Positions 9,241 through 16,857 of a DNA stretch of 64,000 nucleotides are shown in pieces. Origin of the DNA: Halieaceae bacterium UBA4452 (GTDB lineage: Bacteria > Pseudomonadota > Gammaproteobacteria > Pseudomonadales > Halieaceae); contig DGPA01000021.1 in the NCBI GenBank assembly GCA_002389505.1, forward strand, positions 53,150 to 117,149, written 5' to 3'. The notes beneath the pieces were generated by a model. It saw nothing but the letters and a program-made list of their open reading frames with translations. It was not told the DNA's origin and did not search any database. Every line of letters starts with the position of its first letter. Position 1 is the first letter of the stretch. The position numbers and the translations under genes are program-made.

Positions 9241-10220
9241 TAGCGCAACACTCCTTCGTAATGGATATAAACGTCGGTATACAGTTTGTCCGGAGTGGGA
9301 TCATCCGCCGCCAATGCTCGCTCCACAGCCCCATCTAATTCAGTTTGGATTTGATCGTCAATCTCTCTTATTAGGTCTGCATCCAAGGCGCTGCAACGTG
9401 AATCGGCGAGAAAACGCGGGATGGGGTCTCCCTCCTCCCGCTGACGTTGCATCTCTTCACCATCACGATACGCCTGCGCATCACCCTCATAGTGGCCATA
9501 GTAGCGCGCCGAAACAGCTTCAATGGCCGTCGGCCCGTCCCCATCTCGTGCTCGCTGAATCGCCTGCCGGCAAGCGGCATGGACTGCAAAAAAATCGGAG
9601 CCGTCAACAACCACTGAAGGCATACCATAACTGCCTGCCCGCGCTGCAATCTGACCTTCGGGCTTTGGATTACGGGTAAACTCCGCATAAAAATTATTTT
9701 CATACATAAATATCATCGGTAGCTTCAGCACCACCGCAAGATTCAGAGCTTCGGCCACGGTCCCTTGGTCAGAGGCACCATCACCAATAAAGGCCATCGA
9801 TACTCCCCCATTCTTCAAGGTCTTAGCAGTCAATGCGGCCCCGGCAGCAATGGGAGGTCCACCACCAACGATGGCATTGGCGCCCAGCATGCCCTTGGAC
9901 ATATCGGCAATATGCATGGAGCCCCCTTTGCCATTACAAAAACCATCCTGTTTGCAGGCAAGCTCCAACATCATGCCATCAAGATCGCAGCCCTTGGCAA
10001 TGCAGTGCCCGTGACCACGGTGGGTACTGGCAATGTAATCGCCGTTGCTCATATCAAGGCACGCACCCACTGCAATCGCCTCTTGATTGCGGTAGATATG
10101 AATGAAGCCCGGTAGCTTACCTTGCTGATATTCAGATCGCATTCGCTCTTCAAATTCGCGAATACTCTTCATGAGACGATAGGCCTTAACGAGCTCTTTT
10201 TTAGTGGTATCCATAGGCAT
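9240..10220 (-). CDS. E1-alpha subunit, thiamine-dependent 2-oxoacid/acetoin dehydrogenase
   Basis: A 326-residue E1-alpha subunit. The thiamine diphosphate motif starts GDGASDQG at residues 146-153 and ends ENN at 174-176. STHRGHGHCIAKG near 66-77 and the GKGGSMHI block near 98-104 are typical of acetoin and pyruvate E1-alpha. It is the first gene of the minus-strand operon E1-alpha, E1-beta, quinohemoprotein, E2, P450. It begins only about 20 bases after a strong terminator that closes the TonB receptor gene, so its own promoter must overlap that terminator region or it depends on readthrough. Confidence 0.9.
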   Translation of the reverse strand: MPMDTTKKELVKAYRLMKSIREFEERMRSEYQQGKLPGFIHIYRNQEAIAVGACLDMSNGDYIASTHRGHGHCIAKGCDLDGMMLELACKQDGFCNGKGGSMHIADMSKGMLGANAIVGGGPPIAAGAALTAKTLKNGGVSMAFIGDGASDQGTVAEALNLAVVLKLPMIFMYENNFYAEFTRNPKPEGQIAARAGSYGMPSVVVDGSDFFAVHAACRQAIQRARDGDGPTAIEAVSARYYGHYEGDAQAYRDGEEMQRQREEGDPIPRFLADSRCSALDADLIREIDDQIQTELDGAVERALAADDPTPDKLYTDVYIHYEGVLR

Positions 10221-10241
10221 CCCTATTGAAATATTTGAGCC

Positions 10242-10265
10242 AAAAAAAGGCCCCAGTGGGGCCTT
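10242..10265 (-). terminator. Rho-independent terminator after the TonB receptor gene
   Basis: Read on the minus strand, an 8-base perfect stem (AAGGCCCC / GGGGCCTT) with a three-base loop is followed directly by a run of T. It lies 18 bases past the receptor stop and separates receptor transcription from the E1-alpha operon. Confidence 0.85.
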
Positions 10266-10282
10266 GAAATCAACCAGTACAA

Positions 10283-12811
10283 CTAGAAGCTGTAACCTAC
10301 CTGAATGCCGTATTCACGCGGTGGTCCATGGCGAGTGAAGTTCCACAACGTAGCAACCGGGTTTGCTGCTACTCGGTAAACTTCATTGCCTAGGTTCTTG
10401 CCGTAAATCGATATTTCTACTCCGTTATCGGCGCCATTGTAGGTAATGTATCCGTTGACTAGGGTTCGCTCCTCCATCTGGGTGAGCGCCTTTTGCCTGA
10501 GAATAGGATTACCAGAGCCGTCGGCCCCTTGCGCGTTGGCAGGGAACGGACTGGTCTCAGCATCGTCCTGATAGTGCATGTTCAGATTATAAGTGATGCT
10601 TGCACCATTGGCCAGATCTTGGAAGTAAGTGGCAGCAATACCATAGGTCAGCTCTGGAGAAAACGGCACGCGCAATCCTGATAAATCAGGATTAATAGCG
10701 GGACCAGCACCCAAGCCCAAATCTGCCGCCGCGATACCTGGGTTATATTGATCATACTCATGATCTAAGTAACCGAGGTTGGCATCAATACGGAAGTTAT
10801 CTGATACGGCCCACTGTACTTCAGCTTCTACACCTTTTGCCGTTGACGTGCCTTCGTTCACCGATACGGTTTCTTGGAAAGTATTGCCCGCTGCGTCCTG
10901 AATGGTGACCACAGTATCCCGCTGCAGATTTTCATACTCAGTGTGGAATGCCGCCAGGTTAAGACGGAGGGTACCGTCTAATAAATCTGACTTGAGACCA
11001 ATCTCGAAGTTCTCATTTTCCTCACTGTCATAAGGCGAGCATGAAAACTCAGATCCACAGGTTTCGGAGAACCCACCAGCGACAAAGCCCGTTGCAAAAC
11101 TCGCATACGCCATGACGTCATCAGAGATTTTATAGTCGGCGACTAATCGATAAGTCACAGCGTCAAACGTCTTTGAGTTTTTTTGCACATTGCCAAAGGC
11201 TGACTCGGGCAATGGGTTGGTGTGGGGCCCCTGGTATTGATCAAGGGATATAATATTACTGACCGGGTTAGCGGCAGTCCCCAAGTTATAACGTTCGAAA
11301 TCTTTTTCATCTTCGGTATAACGCACACCGGCAGACAGCGTTAACTGATCGTTGACCTCGAAGGATCCGTCAGCGTATACCGCCCAAGCTGTTCGATCCT
11401 GTCGTGTTTCTTGAACCTCATATCGATCGTCATAGAAATTGGTTGCCGCAAGCGGCCCAAAGAAGCCAAGGTTACCAAAGACGATAAACGAGACGTCATC
11501 TTTATAAAGCGCGGCGCCACCTACCCAGTTAAACGGACCGTCGTACTGACTGGCTACCCGAAATTCTTGCTGGAATTGCTCACGCTTGGAGTTTCTGCTG
11601 GCATCGTACAGCGATGTATAAGCTTCGCCCGTATAGGTACTGGCTAGCACTTCATCCTGATCGCGCATACCGGTAATGGACTTCACCTCGTAGTCGCCAA
11701 GCGTAAACACTTGGTTTAAGTACACACCCGTGGCCTCTACCTTATGGCCGCCTTTCAGATCAATCACCGCAGTTTGCGTGTAAGATTGGCCCGTATTGAA
11801 AGGATCGCTGATGCCCGCATCAGCAATGCCCGGAAAACCAATGATGGGCCAAATATACCCCTCACCAGACGGTGTCTCGTTTGCCGTGGCTACTGTCTCC
11901 GACTGGTCATCTAAATACTCAAACATCAAGTCCGCTGAATACGAATCCGTGGGTTCCCAACGAAACTTTAACTTACCCGCTAATACATCCTTACCACCAA
12001 TGTCAGTGCCATCGCCAGTGGTTGGGAAGGTGCTCTTTATTTCAGCAGTGCTTGGGTTACCGGGGGTGGCAAACAGACCATCGCTACAAACGAAACAGGT
12101 GAAAGTGCCGCCCATGGGTTTGGTGTTCGAATAGTAACCGTCAGAGTAGTCGCGAATCACCGCTAGGCGCGCCGCTAAGGTGTCACTCAAGGGAACATTC
12201 AGTGCAAATTTAAACTTACTCAGATCACTGTCATTGCTGGCATATCGACCAAAGTTAACCTCGACGTTTCCGCTCACCTCGCCGCCGACATCGGGCTTGA
12301 TAGTGGTGAATGAAATCGCACCAGCCGTGGTGTTCTTGCCAAATAAGGTGCCCTGGGGTCCCCGGAAAATCTCAACTTGCTCGATATCGAATACTTCCAC
12401 AAATTGGGATTGCACGTGATTGAAGGCGAAATCATCAACGGTAATTCCCACTGAGGGATCTTTCGTGACAAGAATGGAAATAAAACCGGTTCCGCGCATG
12501 CCTCCAGCGATCGCATTGAAGCCGTTCTGCGGTGTCAATGTGACGTTGGGTGCAAACTGAGCTAGCTCTGTCACCGAATTTTGAAAGGTTTTATTTAACT
12601 GCGCTGCGGTGATTGTACTGACTGCAATCGGTAAATCTTGCTGACCGATACTTCGCTTGGTACCCGTGACCACAATCTCTTCCAGCGCAGCGGCAGAGGA
12701 TGCCTCCTGAGCCTGAAGCTGGAGGGGCGCAGCGGTAGCCAGCAACGATACCGCCGCTGACAGCGCCAGCTTAGTAAAGCTGTTCTTGAGGTTATTGTTT
12801 GATAATTCCAT
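10283..12811 (-). CDS. TonB-dependent outer-membrane receptor
   Basis: This 842-residue protein has a signal peptide (about residues 1-35), a TonB-box region ALEEIVVTGTKR, a plug domain with GPQGTLFGKNTTAGAI, and a long beta-barrel ending in the aromatic outer-membrane signal (YGIQVGYSF). It belongs to the large-substrate receptor group common in marine Gammaproteobacteria, not to a recognisable siderophore receptor. It is encoded upstream of the E1/PQQ/E2/P450 operon, divides from it by a terminator, and diverges from an M24-fold gene. Uptake of the substrate used by the neighbouring catabolic genes is the simplest reading, by position only. Confidence 0.9.
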   Translation of the reverse strand: MELSNNNLKNSFTKLALSAAVSLLATAAPLQLQAQEASSAAALEEIVVTGTKRSIGQQDLPIAVSTITAAQLNKTFQNSVTELAQFAPNVTLTPQNGFNAIAGGMRGTGFISILVTKDPSVGITVDDFAFNHVQSQFVEVFDIEQVEIFRGPQGTLFGKNTTAGAISFTTIKPDVGGEVSGNVEVNFGRYASNDSDLSKFKFALNVPLSDTLAARLAVIRDYSDGYYSNTKPMGGTFTCFVCSDGLFATPGNPSTAEIKSTFPTTGDGTDIGGKDVLAGKLKFRWEPTDSYSADLMFEYLDDQSETVATANETPSGEGYIWPIIGFPGIADAGISDPFNTGQSYTQTAVIDLKGGHKVEATGVYLNQVFTLGDYEVKSITGMRDQDEVLASTYTGEAYTSLYDASRNSKREQFQQEFRVASQYDGPFNWVGGAALYKDDVSFIVFGNLGFFGPLAATNFYDDRYEVQETRQDRTAWAVYADGSFEVNDQLTLSAGVRYTEDEKDFERYNLGTAANPVSNIISLDQYQGPHTNPLPESAFGNVQKNSKTFDAVTYRLVADYKISDDVMAYASFATGFVAGGFSETCGSEFSCSPYDSEENENFEIGLKSDLLDGTLRLNLAAFHTEYENLQRDTVVTIQDAAGNTFQETVSVNEGTSTAKGVEAEVQWAVSDNFRIDANLGYLDHEYDQYNPGIAAADLGLGAGPAINPDLSGLRVPFSPELTYGIAATYFQDLANGASITYNLNMHYQDDAETSPFPANAQGADGSGNPILRQKALTQMEERTLVNGYITYNGADNGVEISIYGKNLGNEVYRVAANPVATLWNFTRHGPPREYGIQVGYSF

Positions 12812-12896
12812 CGAATGTACTCCGTGGTTTTTATGTTGGAACGGGAAAAGGTTAGCAGCAGCTCACGCCCCGCTTACTTGCTTGTGCGCAACAAGG

Positions 12897-12925
12897 ATAC
12901 TAAGTATAAATGACATGTAATGCAA
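12897..12925 (-). promoter_or_regulatory. candidate sigma-70-like promoter for the TonB receptor
   Basis: Within the 188-base gap between the divergent receptor and M24 genes, the minus strand reads TTGCAT, a 17-base spacer, then TAGTAT. The match to consensus is partial (3/6 and 4/6). An overlapping TATACT (12903-12908) is an alternative -10 with a poor -35. The rest of the gap shows nothing further I can support. Confidence 0.25.
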
Positions 12926-12999
12926 ACTAGAAAAAAAACGCCGTGGAGGATTACACCCTCTTATTTCCACTGGACCAGCGGTAAACATTCGGAGTGGCT

Positions 13000-14262
13000 A
13001 TGGCCGATCAGAAAATACGACAACTGAGGGCGCAGCTGAGCCTGTCAGGAGCAGCGGGCATCGTCCTGACCAATGTCGACAATGTTCGCTACAGCACAGG
13101 ATTTGCCTCGGTAATGGATGGCTGGCATTTAATCGAACCCATTGCTGCTGTTCTGATACCGACAGAGAGTCATTTACCCGTTAGTTTATTTTTACCGGAA
13201 GCCAGCCTAGTGTCCTTAGTCGTCTCAGAACGCGCCGGACACTCGGTAACATTTGATCAGCTACGCACTTACGACATGCTCAATTTCTGTGCAACCGCTC
13301 GAGCCTACGACGCCCACCTTTCCCTTCCCGAGGACCTTATTGCTGATGTAGAGATCATCAGTCAACGGGTGGCAGGCGAGTGTGCTGTCGACATTGTCAG
13401 CGCAATAGGCGCGTGCTTGGCGGATCAGCAGGTAGATTCATCGCTCATGCTGTTTGATGATCTACGGGTGGCGAATCATCTACAGAGCCGCTCGGGACAA
13501 CCGTGGGCAGATGGTCTCGATGTCATGCTGGCGACCCGTGCCATAAAAACGGCCGATGAGTTAGCGACCCTGCGCGAGAGTGGCCGCGTTGCCGATCGTA
13601 TCATGGGTCATACGGTCGCTTGTCTTAGCGAAGGCTGTCGCTGGACCGAGGTCGAAAAGTCAGTGGCGAGATTCATGATTGATCAGGACGTAGACCCACT
13701 ACCAGGTAGCCCGATGTTGTTTGGCGGCAGCTATGACCTGGTCTTTCGACCAGACCTTTTCAGAACACCCTACGATCAGCCCTTAACGCTGGGGCAGTTA
13801 GCGATTCTAGAAACCCAAGGCCGATACAAGGACTATTGGATCGATATCAATCGCACAGCACATATTGGGGCCGCAAGCGACGCCTATCGCGACCAATACA
13901 ATACGGTACTCGACATCTATGAAACCCTAGTGCGACGCCTTAAACCTGGAGCAAACACCGCCGAAATCAGCTCAGTAGACGATATACCGGCTACCTCACG
14001 ATTATCGGCGCCTGAAAAACTACTCGTGGTCGCTCACTCGGTAGGCTACGTACCCCTTGAAAGTCCTGTTCCGTTCCCAGGTACCGGGCTCCACGCAGCA
14101 ACCGAGGGTTTTGAAATCAAAGAAAACATGGTCATTAGCATTGACTGCTTGTATTTCGGCAGTCAGCTAGGTCCCTCTCATATGGAGAATGTATTCATCG
14201 TCACCGCTGATGGCGCCGAGAGTCTCTACCACTATCCCCTGGCGTTGATTGAGGTCTTATAG
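13000..14262 (+). CDS. M24 (pita-bread fold) peptidase-like protein
   Basis: A 420-residue protein with a creatinase-type N-terminal domain (GIVLTNVDNVRYSTGF) and an M24 catalytic fold (GRYKDYWIDINRTAHIG, LVVAHSVGY, NMVISIDCLYFG, HMENVFIVT). Several metal ligands differ from aminopeptidase P: the first Asp aligns with Glu in ILETQGRY, the HE.P histidine aligns with Leu, and the penultimate Glu is Asp in ISID. It may therefore be a non-peptidase hydrolase such as creatinase relatives, or have altered metal binding. I chose ATG at 13000 because GGAG lies 6 bases upstream; a GTG at 12994 would leave no spacing. It diverges from the TonB receptor. Confidence 0.7.
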   Translation: MADQKIRQLRAQLSLSGAAGIVLTNVDNVRYSTGFASVMDGWHLIEPIAAVLIPTESHLPVSLFLPEASLVSLVVSERAGHSVTFDQLRTYDMLNFCATARAYDAHLSLPEDLIADVEIISQRVAGECAVDIVSAIGACLADQQVDSSLMLFDDLRVANHLQSRSGQPWADGLDVMLATRAIKTADELATLRESGRVADRIMGHTVACLSEGCRWTEVEKSVARFMIDQDVDPLPGSPMLFGGSYDLVFRPDLFRTPYDQPLTLGQLAILETQGRYKDYWIDINRTAHIGAASDAYRDQYNTVLDIYETLVRRLKPGANTAEISSVDDIPATSRLSAPEKLLVVAHSVGYVPLESPVPFPGTGLHAATEGFEIKENMVISIDCLYFGSQLGPSHMENVFIVTADGAESLYHYPLALIEVL

Positions 14263-14300
14263 AGGACATCAGTAGCCGATTAGCGGGAGACGCATAAGTA

Positions 14301-15122
14301 TTACTGGGCGGTATAACCGCCATCGACCATTAACTCTGAACCGGTGACAAAGCGCGCTAGATCAGAGGCCAGATAGACAATGGAATCGGCGATCTCATCG
14401 CCCGTGGCCATATCACCAATGGGGTGCGCAGCCTTAATCGCTGCCCTTGCTTCTTCTGGGCTGGGCGCGAAGCCCGCCTCACCCAGCTGCCGAAGGCAAT
14501 CCGCCGCGAAGGCGGTATCCACAGTGCCTGGGTGGATGGAGTTAATCCTTACTTGTAATTGAAGGGAACCAAACTCAACGGCTGCTGCCTTGGTAAACAT
14601 CCGTACGGCACCTTTGGTTGCACAATAAGCGCTTTGAAACGCCACGCCAATATTGCCGCAAATTGACGACATATTAATCACGGAACTACGAACCCCGCTG
14701 TCACGACCCGCCTGATCGAGATCATCAAGAAAGCATTGCGTGCCAATAAACATGGCGGTGCTATTCACTCGAAATAATCGATCCCACTCTTCTAGGGTGG
14801 TATTGGCGACACTTTTCACCACATCAATTCCAGCATTATTAACCAAAATAGACAGAGCACCCAACTCATCATGCACCCGCTCTCTTGCCCGCTGCCAGCT
14901 TTGAGGATCAGCGACATCGAGTACCAGCGGAATGGCTTTTCCCCCAGCAGCGGTAATCTGTTGTGCAACGGCGTTAACCGCCCGTGCATCGATATCGGAT
15001 ACCACCACGCTAGCGCCATGCTCCGCCAACGCTCTTGCAGTAGCAGCACCAATACCACCGGCAGCGCCAGTCACTAATGCCGGTCGCGACGAACCCTCTT
15101 TAAACTGTAGTAGTGGCGTCAT
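14301..15122 (-). CDS. short-chain dehydrogenase/reductase
   Basis: A classical 273-residue SDR. The NAD(P) motif TGAAGGIGAA starts at residue 18, an Asp (VSDID) after the second strand favours NAD over NADP, NNAG is at 95-98, and the catalytic residues are Ser152/153, Tyr166 and Lys170 (YCATK). The C-terminal SELMVDGGYTAQ block is typical of 3-alpha/7-alpha-hydroxysteroid and cyclohexanol-type dehydrogenases, but this does not fix the substrate. It lies downstream of the two GST genes on the same strand with a 93-base gap, so it may belong to the same transcript. Confidence 0.85.
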   Translation of the reverse strand: MTPLLQFKEGSSRPALVTGAAGGIGAATARALAEHGASVVVSDIDARAVNAVAQQITAAGGKAIPLVLDVADPQSWQRARERVHDELGALSILVNNAGIDVVKSVANTTLEEWDRLFRVNSTAMFIGTQCFLDDLDQAGRDSGVRSSVINMSSICGNIGVAFQSAYCATKGAVRMFTKAAAVEFGSLQLQVRINSIHPGTVDTAFAADCLRQLGEAGFAPSPEEARAAIKAAHPIGDMATGDEIADSIVYLASDLARFVTGSELMVDGGYTAQ

Positions 15123-15215
15123 ACGTTTACTCTCCCAAACTCTTCGATACCATGGACCCTAATCACCGTAGATGCATGACTTTAAAGTGAACTAACACCG
15201 CGGGCTGGTCCAGCA

Positions 15216-16106
15216 TTACATCATCTTTAGCTCATAGCCACGTACGGGAAAATGCACCTGTGTATAGCTGCCTGTCGGATGCTCAACAGCAATAATGGTT
15301 TGCCGATCCAGTTCACACACCAATCTACCAGTCACCGTACCTCTGTCTGCGCCGATAGCTGAAACAGAGACCATACGTAGAGAGTCAATAGCGTCGATAG
15401 TCACTGCCTCTTTATGCACTGCGGCACTGGCGGCGTTGTAATCTGCGGTCACTCGCTCTCCCATGCCAATGTCATTCAGCCGCCGCTCCCAATCTGGCAG
15501 AAATCTGGCGCCCTCTAGGCGACTGGATACCTCAGGTAAACCGTTGCGTATGAACCACATCATTCCCCAGGCATGGACGTCGGCAAGGGAGGGTTCATCC
15601 CCAAAAACAAAATGACGCCCATCGGCTAGCTGCTCGTTGAACTCACCCGCTTGATGGATAATTTGCTGATTCCATTTTTCCCTCGTCAATCGGAGTTGTG
15701 CAAAATCGAGATGGGGGAAAACTTTTTCGCGGTCACGATAAAACGTTTCATCCCATTCAGCTGAATGCGTTGCCATGGCCGCCCGTAAAATCGGTTCAAA
15801 AAACGCGTCGGACCAAAAACCGAAAGCGTCCTGAATGAGCGTGGTGGTGGCTCCTAACAACGATGGCGCAGCGGCAAAATACTCATCGAGGGCTTCAGCA
15901 ATCGCTACATTATCGACATAAAAATCGGCTCCCAGTTGCAGTACTGGTGTGCCACGATATCCGCCGGTTAGCGCTTCCAGCTCTGGCTTGGGTGCCGTCA
16001 TCGGCATTTCTACGGACTGCCATGTGAGGCCTTTAATGCCCAACATTTTTTGTGCTTTTTGTGAAAAAGGTGAGGCGTCATAGTGGTGTAAAATGGGCGT
16101 TTGCAT
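15216..16106 (-). CDS. glutathione S-transferase family protein
   Basis: A 296-residue GST-like protein. The thioredoxin-fold N-terminus reads HHYDASPFSQKAQKML, with the cis-Pro strand in YRGTPVLQL, then an all-helical C-terminal domain and an extra C-terminal beta-rich extension of about 60 residues that ordinary GSTs lack. I chose ATG at 16106, which has GGGAG 9 bases upstream and starts 4 bases after the previous gene's stop. It follows another GST, a DUF3604 gene and a Rieske oxygenase gene. GSTs in such settings can cleave ethers, open epoxides or isomerise maleyl compounds; which one applies is not visible. Confidence 0.75.
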   Translation of the reverse strand: MQTPILHHYDASPFSQKAQKMLGIKGLTWQSVEMPMTAPKPELEALTGGYRGTPVLQLGADFYVDNVAIAEALDEYFAAAPSLLGATTTLIQDAFGFWSDAFFEPILRAAMATHSAEWDETFYRDREKVFPHLDFAQLRLTREKWNQQIIHQAGEFNEQLADGRHFVFGDEPSLADVHAWGMMWFIRNGLPEVSSRLEGARFLPDWERRLNDIGMGERVTADYNAASAAVHKEAVTIDAIDSLRMVSVSAIGADRGTVTGRLVCELDRQTIIAVEHPTGSYTQVHFPVRGYELKMM

Positions 16107-16110
16107 GCGC

Positions 16111-16857
16111 TTATGCTCCCTGTTCAGTATTGGAGGTCGTGTGCGACCCAATAGACGATGCTGTCTGCCCCAGCAAAAGGGCGTAGTGTTCTGGCGCTAC
16201 GCGCTGGGTCGGGTATTTCTCTAGAGCTGCTCTCACCGCGGGCCGCTTTGCTATGCGCCCGAACCAGCGCGCTATGGCGGGAAAATCAGACAGCGACTGA
16301 CCTTGCCATTCGTGGTGGAGTATCCATGGCCAAATAGCCATATCAGCAATGGAATAAGCGCCAGCGACAAACCGCCTGTCAGTTAACTGTCGATCCAGCA
16401 CGCCGTACAGTCGGTTGACTTCATTAGTGTAGCGGGTAACCCCATAATCAATAGTCTCTGGGGCAAACTGCCTGAAGTGGTGTGCCTGACCGGCACTGGG
16501 TCCCAAGCCCGCCATTTGCCAGTAAAGCCATTGTTTGATTAACCAGCGCTCATTCCATTCGAGGGCTAAAAACTGCTGGTGTTGCTCGGCAAGAAATTCA
16601 AGGATGGCCCCAGACTCCACCATTGTTTGACCATCAGCCAACACCAGCACGGGCACCTTGTGGTTGAAGTTTAAGCCTGCAAAGTCAGCGCTTAGTTGCT
16701 GGCCAGCGACAAGATCCACCAGCACCTCGGTGTACTCGCACTCAAATTCCAATAGCGCAATCATCACTTTCAAACAGTTCGGCGAGGGAAAGTAATGCAC
16801 CGTGTAGGGAGAGGTTGAGGTCACCGCACGGTCTGTTATCGGCTTTAATTGAGCCAT
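16111..16857 (-). CDS. glutathione S-transferase family protein
   Basis: A 248-residue GST. The N-terminal domain has YFPSPNCLKVMIALLE (a Ser/Cys active-site region) and NFNHKVPVLVLADGQTMVESGAIL, which holds the cis-Pro and the glutathione-binding E-S pair. The C-terminal domain has RFVAGAYSIADMAIWPW, the conserved N-capping Asp motif. It resembles the YfcG/nu-type or beta GST group. It begins on the base next to the DUF3604 stop, so the two are co-translated. With the second GST it forms a tandem of clearly different proteins, so this is not a recent duplication. Confidence 0.82.
   Translation of the reverse strand: MAQLKPITDRAVTSTSPYTVHYFPSPNCLKVMIALLEFECEYTEVLVDLVAGQQLSADFAGLNFNHKVPVLVLADGQTMVESGAILEFLAEQHQQFLALEWNERWLIKQWLYWQMAGLGPSAGQAHHFRQFAPETIDYGVTRYTNEVNRLYGVLDRQLTDRRFVAGAYSIADMAIWPWILHHEWQGQSLSDFPAIARWFGRIAKRPAVRAALEKYPTQRVAPEHYALLLGQTASSIGSHTTSNTEQGA

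Noticed and set aside
15216..16857. Tandem GST genes as a recent duplication
   Set aside because: The two proteins differ in length, active-site motif and C-terminal region; they are distant members of the family.
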